Assembly (NCBI RefSeq): GCF_000195595.1
Contig: NZ_GL882544.1
Span: 62,001-126,000 of the forward strand
DNA: 64,000 nt
Source: Actinomyces sp. oral taxon 170 str. F0386
Lineage (GTDB): Bacteria; Actinomycetota; Actinomycetes; Actinomycetales; Actinomycetaceae
Direction of reading: 5' to 3'
The position numbers were made by a program, and so were the translations under genes. Below the pieces are notes generated by a model. That model was not told where the DNA came from, searched no databases, and saw only the letters and a list, made by a program, of their open reading frames with translations. Below are positions 46,652 through 56,797 of the stretch, piece by piece (position 1 is the first letter of the stretch; each line of letters begins with the position of its first letter).

Positions 46652-47134
46652 TCAGTCCCGCGTGTCGTCGGCAAGGTCGTGAGTCTCAGACAGCATCCGC
46701 CGCCACTGCGCAAGCTTCTCAGCCCCACGGTCATCGCTGAGATCGACAGCCCTGAGACGAGTCAACGAGCTGCTGGCATGCACTGGGAACCGGTGATAGC
46801 CACTCAGAAGGAGCCCCTCGCCCGGAGTGCAGGAGACTGTCATGACCTTGTCCTCACGCTCGGGCACCTCGACGACGAGCCTGGCGACAATGCGAGCGTC
46901 ATCATCGACGTCAAGCTCGGTGCGCCCGATGCGCCCACCCAGGGCCTCGACAACGTCATCGAGGAGCCTGGGCCAGGACGGCGACCGGTATGAGTCGTGC
47001 GCATGCAGCACCAGCCCTTCATGCGCAGTCACTGGAATCGCCAGCATCGCCGGCCCACCGTCCTCCACGAGAACCGCGACCAGGCCGTCATCAGGATTGG
47101 TGGACCTGACACCCACCAACTGCATCAATGGCAC
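46652..47134 (-). CDS. Bifunctional nuclease (DUF151) domain protein
   Basis: 160 residues. Seen: MQLVGVRSTNPDDGLVAVLV, AIPVTAHEGLVLHA and VVEVPEREDKVMTVS, the compact DUF151/BFN fold. Related plant and Thermotoga proteins show nuclease activity; in mycobacteria the homologue Rv1829 lies in the same place. Starts at GTG 47134 with TAGGGT six bases upstream. Gap 46386-46651 to the next gene holds no recognisable feature. Confidence 0.85.
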   Translation of the reverse strand: MPLMQLVGVRSTNPDDGLVAVLVEDGGPAMLAIPVTAHEGLVLHAHDSYRSPSWPRLLDDVVEALGGRIGRTELDVDDDARIVARLVVEVPEREDKVMTVSCTPGEGLLLSGYHRFPVHASSSLTRLRAVDLSDDRGAEKLAQWRRMLSETHDLADDTRD

Positions 47135-47140
47135 GTTCCA

Positions 47141-47146
47141 ACCCTA
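47141..47146 (-). promoter_or_regulatory. -10 element, leaderless promoter of the DUF151 gene
   Basis: Minus strand: TAGGGT, six bases (TGGAAC), GTG at 47134; no ribosome site. Confidence 0.5.
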
Positions 47147-47259
47147 AGACGCGGCGCTTACCCCTGTCCCGCGAACACGCATACGGCGAGTGCTGACTTT
47201 CGTCGACACTCGTCCTTGCCGTGAGCACCCGACTCCGACACACACCTGTCGGCGCACAG

Positions 47260-48024
47260 TCACCCCAGCGCGTCGACGGCACGCCGCAGCAGGATCGTGT
47301 GCAGGTCCGCCACGAGCTCGGCCAGCTCCCGTGCCGTCTCCTCACCGGCACTCCGGGAACGGGACCGACGTGGAGCCACCGCCTGGTCAATCGTGTCCGC
47401 CTCACGCTCGGCCGAGGCGCGCACCGCGCGCAGGTTGCGCAGGGGCACGCCCTTACGGGTGATCTCCATAGCCAGGCGTACGGTTCTCAGGTTCTGCTGG
47501 CTGTAGCGCCCTCGGACGTCGGGACTGATGAGCCCGACGGAGACGAGCTCCTCGATCTGCGACTCGCTGGCACCGGAGTGGGTCAGGAGCGCCTCGAGAT
47601 CCATGGGGCCGTCGTCGACGATCTGCCCGTCGCGGGCGACCACCCGAGCGACAGGCTGAGGCGCGGGGGCCTCTGCGTCTGCATCGAGGTGAGCCAGACG
47701 ATCACGAATGACGTGCAAAGGAAGGTACTCGTCCCGCTGCACCGCCAAGGCATAGCGCAGTCGCTCCAGGTCTGCTTGCGAGTAGCGACGGTAACCGTTT
47801 CCGACCCGATGGGGACTGATGAGCCCCTCCCCCTCGAGATAGCGAACCTTAGAGATCGACAGGGCGGGAAACTCCACTTTGAGGAGATCCACGACCTGCC
47901 CGATCTTCATCACGGGCTCTCGGGAGATTCCGCGGGGCCAGCTCCCGCCGGCCGGGCGCTCAGAGGCCTCGAGCAAGGAGGAGGACGAGGCTCGCTTCTT
48001 GCTTCGTGCAGTTGCGGCACTCAC
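47260..48024 (-). CDS. MerR-family regulator FtsR-like (Rv1828-like)
   Basis: 254 residues. A Ser/Arg-rich tail of 35 residues, then the MerR HTH (KIGQVVDLLKVEFPALSISK, RYLEGEGLISPHRVGNGYRR) and a long C-terminal part that repeats the MerR-like pattern (VGLISPDVRGRYSQQNLRTV). This double organisation is that of Rv1828 and of Corynebacterium FtsR, which activates ftsZ. GTG at 48024 overlaps the GarA stop by four bases, so they are one operon. Confidence 0.9.
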   Translation of the reverse strand: MSAATARSKKRASSSSLLEASERPAGGSWPRGISREPVMKIGQVVDLLKVEFPALSISKVRYLEGEGLISPHRVGNGYRRYSQADLERLRYALAVQRDEYLPLHVIRDRLAHLDADAEAPAPQPVARVVARDGQIVDDGPMDLEALLTHSGASESQIEELVSVGLISPDVRGRYSQQNLRTVRLAMEITRKGVPLRNLRAVRASAEREADTIDQAVAPRRSRSRSAGEETARELAELVADLHTILLRRAVDALG

Positions 48025-48473
48025 CGAGACGCGGCTCCGCTCTGGGGGCCGGGGTGGTAGGTCATCCGGTACTTGCCGATCTGGACCTCGTCACCAGAGC
48101 GGAGAGCCACCTGCTCCACGCGCGTGCGGTTGACGTAGGTGCCATTGAGAGAACCGGAGTCACGGACCCCGTAGCCCCCATCGGGAAGAGATGAGAAGAC
48201 CGCGTGCTTTCTGGAGACCGTGACGTCGTCGAGGAATATGTCGGCACGCGGGTGGCGTCCCACAGTCGTCTCCTCAGCGTCCAGAAGGAACCGCGCACCG
48301 GTGGTCGGCCCGTGGTGGACGAGGAGAAGCGCCGTTCCCGACGGTAGGGCAGCGATCGCCGCGGCGTCCTGCTGACTCAGCCCCACCACCGGGGAGTCGA
48401 CTGAGTTGACGACATCGGCAACCCCGAAGGTCTGGGTGGAGGAGGGATCCTGCTCGATCGGATTGCTCGACAT
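48021..48473 (-). CDS. garA: FHA-domain protein GarA/OdhI
   Basis: 150 residues. FHA domain about 55-140: TVGRHPRADIFLDDVTVSRKH and DSGSLNGTYVNRT carry the Arg, Ser, His and Asn that bind phosphothreonine. GarA/OdhI switches off 2-oxoglutarate dehydrogenase and acts on glutamate enzymes when unphosphorylated. The usual N-terminal phosphosite (ETTSVF) is altered: here STQTFGVADVV, with a Thr at 13 and 15 but no TT pair. First gene of the operon with the FtsR-like regulator. The 48474-48726 gap upstream must hold its promoter. Confidence 0.92.
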   Translation of the reverse strand: MSSNPIEQDPSSTQTFGVADVVNSVDSPVVGLSQQDAAAIAALPSGTALLLVHHGPTTGARFLLDAEETTVGRHPRADIFLDDVTVSRKHAVFSSLPDGGYGVRDSGSLNGTYVNRTRVEQVALRSGDEVQIGKYRMTYHPGPQSGAASR

Positions 48474-48726
48474 TATTCCTGCCCCTCGGTTCGTTGCGGC
48501 GCCCGGTGCGCCGCCTCAGGGACCACCATACCGTTCGTTGCACCGCCGTCGAGTCAACACCACGACATGGCTTGCCACGAACATCGGGAAGCCTACCCGC
48601 TGTCCGCCCTCAGTCGCTCCCTTCAGGTGATCAGAAGCACCACATGAGGGTCTCAGATAGGTAACGACACCTACTGATGTTGCTCAAGCTAGGACAAAGG
48701 TCTCATAGAGGGTGGGGGCTCGCCGC

Positions 48727-51444
48727 TCAGGTGGAGGCTGAGGCAGCACGACGAGCGTCAAGGGCTCGTCGCAGGTCGTCGAGGCTCTTGAGGAGGAGCC
48801 GACGCAGGGCCGGTGGCGCCTCGGGATGGGCGTTGATCCAGTCGTCAACCGCTTGAGCATCGTCCTCGTCCCCGCAGACGGGGAACAGGTCCGTCACCAA
48901 CCGCGTGGCGATCTCCTGACCGCGCCCGGACCACACCTCCTGGAGCTCGTGGAGGTAGCGAGTGGTGAACTGGGAGGTCAGATGGCGATGAGCATCGACG
49001 GCGAAGCCCGCGATGAGGGCGTCAACGTGGTCGTTGCTCAGGGTCGTATCGGTGAGCAGCCGGTCGAAGATCGTCGCCTTGAGCTCCGGGTGGGGCATCG
49101 AGCTGGAGGCTCTCAGATGACAGGTGATGCCGCTGGCCGTCGGGTCCGCCTTCCGCTGTGCATCGAGCTCATCGGGGCCGACGGCGTCCAATCGCGCCAA
49201 CGCCGTCAGAGCCCGCCATCGCAGATCATCGTCCATCTCCAGGCCGGGAAGGCCGCCATTCAGGAGCCTGCGTATGCGGACGGTCATGCGGGCCCGCGTC
49301 TCCTCGCCGAGCAGCATCGCCTGCCCCGCGGCTTCCAGCCATGCACGGACCCGCACGAGCTGGGCGTCCGAGCCTGGGGCCGCGGCGCGGAGTCTGCCCC
49401 AGCCACCGTGCACCGCGGACGGCTGTGGTCCCTCCGGATGCTCCTGTAACAGATCCTCGGAGATGAGCCGCTCGAGGAGCCGTTGCGCCGTCTGTCTGTC
49501 GGAGTACCGGCAGGCGGCTCGTAGCGCCTGGTTCAGCAGCGTTGCCAGGGTGCCCGGCTCAGTCTCGTCGTCGGCGTGCGCCAGGACGGTCTCGACGAAC
49601 AGCGGTGCGCCGATGATGGCGTCACGCAGAAGGTTGTGCAGCATCGACCAGGACAGGGCCCGCGCCATGGGATCGCGGACTGCCCCGAGAGAGGCGGCGA
49701 GGCGGGACAGGGAGACGTCGTCGGGACGCACGACGGCGTAGGTGAGGTCCTCGTCATTGACCACGACGAGGTCGGGAGCCGGCAGACCCGACGCCTCAAG
49801 GATCTCGAGACGATCAGTCCTCAAGGTGACCGGCAGCCTGTGGGTGCGCACCAGCGCACCGTCGTCGTCGAAGGAGTACAGGCCGACGATGAGCGTGTGC
49901 GGGCGTAGCACAGGCTTCCCGGTGGCCAGGTCGGTCCCCTCCTGGCAAAGGGTCAGCGAGACGATCCGGCCCTCATGGACAACCAGCTCATCGGTGATGA
50001 CGGAGGGGCCCGCCGTGTGGAGCCAGGCGCGGGCCCAGTCCTGCATGTCGAGACCTGAGGCCTGTGAGAGTACGTGTAGGAAGTCGCCCAAAGTGGCGTT
50101 GCCGTAGGCGCTGCGCTCAAAGAGCCTCCCGGAGGCCTCGAGGAATGCGTCTTGCCCCACGTGAGAGACGAGCTGCTTGAGGACGGCAGCGCCCTTGGCG
50201 TAGGTGATGCCGTCAAAGGTCTGGCGGGCGGCCTCGACGTCGTCGACCTGCGCCACGACGGGGTGAGTGGTGGCCGACCGGGAGTCCTCCAGATAGGCCC
50301 AGGCCTTGCGGGTGGAGGCGAAGGTCGTCCATGCCTCGGCGTAGCCGGCCGCCTCGGCCTCCGCCCAGGTGCCCTGGTGGTCGGCGAAGGACTCCTTGAG
50401 CCAGGTGTCCTCCCACCAGGTAGGGGTGACGAGGTCGCCGAACCACATGTGGCTCATCTCGTGGAGGATCGTGTTGGCTCGCCCCGCCCTCTGAGATCGG
50501 GTCGCCGGTCCGCGGAAGAGGTAGAGGTCCTCGTTGAAGGTGACGCAGCCGGGGTTCTCCATGGCGCCGAGGTTGTACTCGGGGACGAGCACGCTGTCGT
50601 AGGAGTCCCAGGGAAAGCCGTAGTCGTAGGCACGGTCGTAGTGGTCCAGGCCGGCGCGGGTGATGTCGAGGAGCTCGGCGGCATCGAGGTGATCGGCCAG
50701 GCTGGCCCGGCAGGACCAGGACAGTGGGATCGTCAGGTCCTGACGACTCGCTGAGCTCCACTGCCCGGTCACCCGGTGCCAGGGACCGGCGGTCAGTACG
50801 GTGAGGTAGCTGGACAGTGGCTTGGAGGGGGCGAAGGACGTCACCTCGTAGCAGTCTCCGGTCTCAGCGCCGTCGGCGTCAGCCGACACGTCGGCGCCTG
50901 CCCCGCCCGTCACCGGACAGGTGTTGGACATGACTGTCCAGCCGCGCGGGTGGATGACCTCCAGTGAGAACCGGGTCTTGAGATCAGGCTGCTCCATAAC
51001 GGGCCAGGCCCGGCGTGCGTCGGAGGGCTCGAAGTGCGTGTAGAGGTAAGTGGCACCGTCTACCGGGTCGTGGAAACGGTGCAGTCCCTGGCCCGAGTTG
51101 GAGTAGAGGCCGCGCGCCTCGATCTCCACCACGTGCTCTCCCAGATCGAGGACGGGCAGGGCGATGCGGGCGCCGTCCCAGGTCACCGCGGCCGGTTGAC
51201 CGTCAACGCTGAGTGAGTCGACACTCCGGCCCACGAAGTCCACCCACAGTCCCTCGGTCCGCTGCCCGATGCGCAGCCGCATCCGACAGCGGACCCGGAA
51301 GACGGCCTTACTGGGAACGGTGGCCGTGGTGACGTCGATCGTCACGTGGCTGGAGCGCATCCGGCACACCGAGGCTCGCCACACGGCTTCCTCGTGACGC
51401 AGATTCATGGGGCTGTCTGAGCGAGCAGGGACGGTGGCTGTCAT
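48727..51444 (-). CDS. pepN: Aminopeptidase N
   Basis: 905 residues, M1 family. GAMENPG near residue 295 (substrate anchor) and HEMSHMWFGDLVTPTWWED near 327 with the zinc HEXXH plus the downstream Glu, and WLKESFADHQG. The ERAP1-like C-terminal half is present. Cytoplasmic; removes N-terminal residues from peptides. ATG 51444 follows the gnd stop at 51492; the open frame upstream runs into gnd and is not used. A second ATG (MNLRHEEA) at residue 13 is also possible. Confidence 0.94.
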   Translation of the reverse strand: MTATVPARSDSPMNLRHEEAVWRASVCRMRSSHVTIDVTTATVPSKAVFRVRCRMRLRIGQRTEGLWVDFVGRSVDSLSVDGQPAAVTWDGARIALPVLDLGEHVVEIEARGLYSNSGQGLHRFHDPVDGATYLYTHFEPSDARRAWPVMEQPDLKTRFSLEVIHPRGWTVMSNTCPVTGGAGADVSADADGAETGDCYEVTSFAPSKPLSSYLTVLTAGPWHRVTGQWSSASRQDLTIPLSWSCRASLADHLDAAELLDITRAGLDHYDRAYDYGFPWDSYDSVLVPEYNLGAMENPGCVTFNEDLYLFRGPATRSQRAGRANTILHEMSHMWFGDLVTPTWWEDTWLKESFADHQGTWAEAEAAGYAEAWTTFASTRKAWAYLEDSRSATTHPVVAQVDDVEAARQTFDGITYAKGAAVLKQLVSHVGQDAFLEASGRLFERSAYGNATLGDFLHVLSQASGLDMQDWARAWLHTAGPSVITDELVVHEGRIVSLTLCQEGTDLATGKPVLRPHTLIVGLYSFDDDGALVRTHRLPVTLRTDRLEILEASGLPAPDLVVVNDEDLTYAVVRPDDVSLSRLAASLGAVRDPMARALSWSMLHNLLRDAIIGAPLFVETVLAHADDETEPGTLATLLNQALRAACRYSDRQTAQRLLERLISEDLLQEHPEGPQPSAVHGGWGRLRAAAPGSDAQLVRVRAWLEAAGQAMLLGEETRARMTVRIRRLLNGGLPGLEMDDDLRWRALTALARLDAVGPDELDAQRKADPTASGITCHLRASSSMPHPELKATIFDRLLTDTTLSNDHVDALIAGFAVDAHRHLTSQFTTRYLHELQEVWSGRGQEIATRLVTDLFPVCGDEDDAQAVDDWINAHPEAPPALRRLLLKSLDDLRRALDARRAASAST

Positions 51445-51491
51445 ATTCAGGGATCTAGCGGCAAGCGGAACGGACGAGGGCTGGTCGGGCC

Positions 51492-52967
51492 TCAGCTCCA
51501 CTTCTCCTCGGGGCGCTCGGGGGTGGCCCACAGCGTGTGGTAGACGCCCTCGAGGTCATCAGCGCGGTGGTAGGTGTGCGAACCGAAGAAGTCGCGCTGC
51601 CCCTGAATGAGGGCTGCAGGCAGGCGCGGTGAGCGCAGCTGGTCAACATAGGCCAGGGAGGAGGCGAAAGCCGGGGCCGGGACGCCGGTGGTGGCGGAGG
51701 TGGCCACCACCTGGCGCCAGGCCGGTAGCGCTGCGGCCAGGGAGGAGGCGAAGACCGGCGCAGTCAGCAGACTGGCCAGGTCCGGGTTCTCGCCGTAGGC
51801 GCGGGTGATGTCGTCCAGGAACCGGGCCCGAATGATGCAACCGCCCCGCCAGATGCGGGCCATGGCACCCAGGTCGATGTTCCAGCCGAACTGGTTCGAG
51901 GCGGTGGCGATCTCATCGAAGCCCTGGGCGTAGGCGGCGATCTTGGAGCCGTAGAGGGCCTGCCTGACGGCATCGACGAAAGCGCGTCGCTCCTCAGGGC
52001 CGGCCAGAGTCGGGGCCGAGGTACCCGGAGCGATGTCGGCGGCCTGGACGGCGGCGCGCGCCGCACTTGCTGAGGAGACTGCGCGGGCGAAGGTCGCCTC
52101 AGCGATAGCGGGTACGGCCACGCCCAGCTCAAGAGCCGTCTGGGTGGTCCACACGCCGGTGCCCTTCTGGCCGGCGGCGTCCACAACGACGTCGACGAAC
52201 GGTTCCCCGGTGGTGGCGTCGGTGTGGGCGAGAACCTCAGTGGTGATGTCGATGAGGTAGGAGTCGAGCTCGGAGTCCTTCCAGGAGCGGAAGACCTCGG
52301 CGATCTCGGGAACGCTGAAGCCGCCGACGTGACGCAGCAGGTCATAGGCCTCGGCGATGAGCTGCATGTCGGCGTACTCGATGCCGTTGTGGACCATCTT
52401 GACGAAGTGACCGGCGCCGTCGGGCCCCACGTGGGTGCAGCAGGGGGCGCCATCGACGTGGGCCGAGATGGACTCCAGCATCGGCCCCAGGCGCTTGTAG
52501 GAGTCCGCGGTGCCACCGGGCATGATCGAGGGACCGTTGAGTGCCCCCTCCTCACCGCCGGAGACGCCCATACCCACGAAGTGAAGGCCACGCTCGCGCA
52601 GGGACTCCTCGCGGCGCCGGGTGTCGGTGTAAAGCGTGTTTCCGGCGTCGACGATGATGTCGCCGGGCTCCATGAGGGTGGCGAGCTCCTCGATGACCGC
52701 CTCGGTGGCGGCTCCGGCCTGGACCATGATGATGGCTACACGCGGGGTGCGCAGAGAGGCCACGAAGTCCTTCAAGTCGGCCGCGGGCACGAACTCGCCC
52801 TCGGAGCCGTAGCGCTCCATGAGCCTTTCGGTGCGAGCGAGCGTGCGGTTGAAGATCGCGACCGCGTGACCGTGGCGAGCCAGGTTTCGGGCGAGGTTCG
52901 CCCCCATCACCCCCAGCCCGAAGACACCGAGGTCGGCTGTGGCCGGTGCGGGAGTGAAGCTGCTCAT
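51492..52967 (-). CDS. gnd: 6-phosphogluconate dehydrogenase, decarboxylating
   Basis: 491 residues. GVFGLGVMGANLARNLARHG (NADP-binding), GVSGGEEGALNGPSIMPGG, GAGHFVKMVHNGIEYADMQL (catalytic Lys) and the C-terminal FFGSHTYHRAD. Converts 6-phosphogluconate to ribulose-5-phosphate and CO2. ATG 52967 follows AAAGGA and gives the family N-terminus. Divergent from zwf-opcA-pgl, so the whole oxidative pentose phosphate branch is served from one spacer. Confidence 0.95.
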   Translation of the reverse strand: MSSFTPAPATADLGVFGLGVMGANLARNLARHGHAVAIFNRTLARTERLMERYGSEGEFVPAADLKDFVASLRTPRVAIIMVQAGAATEAVIEELATLMEPGDIIVDAGNTLYTDTRRREESLRERGLHFVGMGVSGGEEGALNGPSIMPGGTADSYKRLGPMLESISAHVDGAPCCTHVGPDGAGHFVKMVHNGIEYADMQLIAEAYDLLRHVGGFSVPEIAEVFRSWKDSELDSYLIDITTEVLAHTDATTGEPFVDVVVDAAGQKGTGVWTTQTALELGVAVPAIAEATFARAVSSASAARAAVQAADIAPGTSAPTLAGPEERRAFVDAVRQALYGSKIAAYAQGFDEIATASNQFGWNIDLGAMARIWRGGCIIRARFLDDITRAYGENPDLASLLTAPVFASSLAAALPAWRQVVATSATTGVPAPAFASSLAYVDQLRSPRLPAALIQGQRDFFGSHTYHRADDLEGVYHTLWATPERPEEKWS

Positions 52968-53193
52968 GAAGGTCCTTTCCTGTGCAACAGGCCTGAGACG
53001 GCCCTGCGACTCCAAACGGTGGTGGCGGACTGCAGGTTGCGATCCGTGATGCCGGGGCGGTGCGCCGGCGATCCGGCAACGGAGGCCGGCGGGCACCAAC
53101 CGGCATCTGTCAACGCCGTATGACCCTACCGCGTCCCGTCCTCGAGCAGGAGGACCGTCCGTGGTTCAGTCGCTTCCCGACAGGGTGTGACGA

Positions 53194-53224
53194 CTCACGG
53201 TGAGACTGTTCCTCACCGGTGAGG
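53194..53224. promoter_or_regulatory. Tandem palindromes between gnd and zwf
   Basis: Two palindromes of the same type: CTCAC-G-GTGAG (53194-53204) and CCTCAC-CG-GTGAGG (53211-53224; perfect 14 bases), centres about 18.5 bases apart, nearly two helical turns. They sit in the 413-base spacer (52968-53380) that contains no gene. A dimeric regulator of the pentose phosphate genes could bind here; the regulator is unknown. Confidence 0.45.
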
Positions 53225-53380
53225 TGCCTGCATGCGCGTTACAGTGGCGCTCGGCCCTTACGGCTCCTTAGCCGTTGCGGCGACCCTGACCGGGCAGGCC
53301 TCCGGACCACCGCAGTCCGCCGGCAGTCTCTGTTGCGGCACTGCCCGATCCACCGTTTGTCGAATCTCAGAAAGGCTGAC

Positions 53381-54960
<1,580 letters not shown>

Positions 54961-54964
<4 letters not shown>

Positions 54965-55929
54965 TCACCACGCTGACCGCAACGACCACCTCCCGGATCG
55001 TCTCCCGGCTCGTGGAGCACGAGGGCACCTCCGGCTCCTCCCGGGTACTGACGCTGGTCATCTCCACAGACGAGGCGGGGCTCGAGGAGGCTCTGTGCGC
55101 CGCCCACGGAGCCAGCCGGGACCACCCGTGCCGAGTCATCGCGGTCGTCAAGCCGCCTGAGGAGGAGAGCGATCGAGCGATGCCGCGCAGCCGTGACGGG
55201 CACGTTCCCGCTCAGGCCGGCGGGCACCTGGACGCGGAGATCCGCGTGGGCCACGATGCCGGTGCAGGTGAGACGCTGGTCCTGCGTCCTTGGGACGAGG
55301 CGGCGCTGCACACCGACACGTTGGTCGTCCCTTTCCTTCTGCCCGAGGCACCAGTGGTCGTGTGGTGGCCCACGACCGTCCCCGAGGTTCCCTCTCAGGA
55401 TCCGTTGGGCCGCCTAGGCTCCACACGGATCACCAACACTCCTGCTCAGGACTTTCCGGCGATGGCGCTGCGCGAGCTGGCGCCGGTAAGCGTTCGCGGC
55501 GACATCGACCTGGCCTGGACCCGGATCACCCTGTGGCGCGCTATGGTGGCCTCGACGCTGGACCCGCTCCTGCGCTCGGGCAGGCTACGTGAGGTGGTCG
55601 TGGCCGGCGAGCCTCGTAACTCCTCTTTGTCCCTTATGATCGCCTGGCTGCGGCTGCGGCTGGACGTGCCTGTGACGCGAGTCGACGAGGAGGGCTTCAA
55701 AGGCATCTCGTCCATCACGGCCAGAACCGACGAGGGTGACGTCGTCATCGCCCGTCACGACCTGGAGAGGGTCACGATCACCCGTCCCGGCTCCCCCGAG
55801 CCCCAGGTGGTCACCATGGCCCGTCGCGAGCCCGTGAGCACCCTCAACGAGGAGCTGCGCCGACTCACCCCTGATCTCGTCTATCAGGAGGTCCTGGCCA
55901 CACTGCTCGAGGAGTCTGTACATGACTGA
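54961..55929 (+). CDS. opcA: OpcA, glucose-6-phosphate dehydrogenase assembly protein
   Basis: 322 residues. Conserved VVVWWPTTVPEVPSQDPLG, RITNTPAQ, DLAWTRITLWRAMVASTLDP and the C-terminal half. OpcA stimulates or assembles G6PDH, and lies between zwf and pgl in most actinobacteria, as here. Overlaps zwf by four and pgl by eight bases, so the three are one operon. Confidence 0.94.
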
Positions 55930-56716
55930 CAACCCCACCGACGGACATGCCCTCGTCGAGATCCAGATGGGTGCGGCTGCAGCCCCGGCACCGGCCGTCG
56001 TCGTCGCACCGACACTGACTGATGCAGCCCAGCGAGCCTGTGAGGACACGGTGCGGATCCTGGCTGAGGCGGTTGCCGAGCGAGGAGTCGCCCACCTGGC
56101 GCTGACGGGCGGTTCCGGTGGAGTCGCACTGGCAGAGTCTCTGGCTCCGCTGATCGCCGCCCAGTCCGAGCCTGTACGCTGCGGCATCCACCTGTGGTTC
56201 GGTGACGAGCGCTTTGTGCCCGCAGGCGACACCGAGCGCAACGACCTACTGGCCACTCCCCTCGTTGCGGCCGGCGTGCCGGAGTCCCAAGTGCATCGTC
56301 TGGCCGGGCCGCAGGACGCCAGTGGACTGGATGAGGCCACGGCCCGCATGATCCATGAGCTTGAGACTGCAGGCCTGACCAGCGACGGCTTCGACGTCGT
56401 CCATGTGGGACTGGGGCCTGATGCCCATGTCTGCTCGCTCTTTCCGGGACACCCGGCCGCGCTCGCGGTGGGAACCCCCGCCGTGGCTGTCCGCAGCTCG
56501 CCCAAACCTCCTCCCGAGCGTTACTCCCTGACCTTCGAGGCCCTGCAGCGCGCTGGCCGGATCATGGTGGTGGCCGGTGGTGAGGGCAAGGCTGAGGCTG
56601 TACGCCTGGGTCTGGGCACACCCGATGCAGTCAGGGCACCCGCCTCGTGCTGCCGGGGCCGGGAGACCACCTGGTACCTGGATGAGCCGGCCACCGTGAG
56701 CCACAACAACGCCTGA
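55922..56716 (+). CDS. pgl: 6-phosphogluconolactonase
   Basis: 264 residues. Seen: HLALTGGSGGVALAESL, GIHLWFGDERFVPAGDTERN, and GLGPDAHVCSLFPGHP with the catalytic His. Hydrolyses 6-phosphogluconolactone made by Zwf. The family's C-terminal GxxKA region is present as GGEGKAEAVRLGL. ATG 55922 overlaps opcA. Confidence 0.95.
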   Translation: MTDNPTDGHALVEIQMGAAAAPAPAVVVAPTLTDAAQRACEDTVRILAEAVAERGVAHLALTGGSGGVALAESLAPLIAAQSEPVRCGIHLWFGDERFVPAGDTERNDLLATPLVAAGVPESQVHRLAGPQDASGLDEATARMIHELETAGLTSDGFDVVHVGLGPDAHVCSLFPGHPAALAVGTPAVAVRSSPKPPPERYSLTFEALQRAGRIMVVAGGEGKAEAVRLGLGTPDAVRAPASCCRGRETTWYLDEPATVSHNNA

Positions 56717-56785
56717 CGTTCCAGATCCCCTGGTTCCTGTGGGGTGAGCCGATGCAGGGAGACCTTGCGTATCGGCGCGGACGGC

Positions 56786-56791
56786 TACCTT
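56786..56791 (+). promoter_or_regulatory. -10 element, leaderless promoter of the HNH nuclease gene
   Basis: TACCTT, six bases (TGTCTC), ATG at 56798; no ribosome site. Confidence 0.5.
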
Positions 56792-56797
56792 TGTCTC

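Noticed and set aside
53219-53380. Extra 54 N-terminal codons on zwf
   Set aside because: No conservation and no ribosome site; they would run over the spacer next to the tandem palindromes. GTG 53381 has AAAGG.
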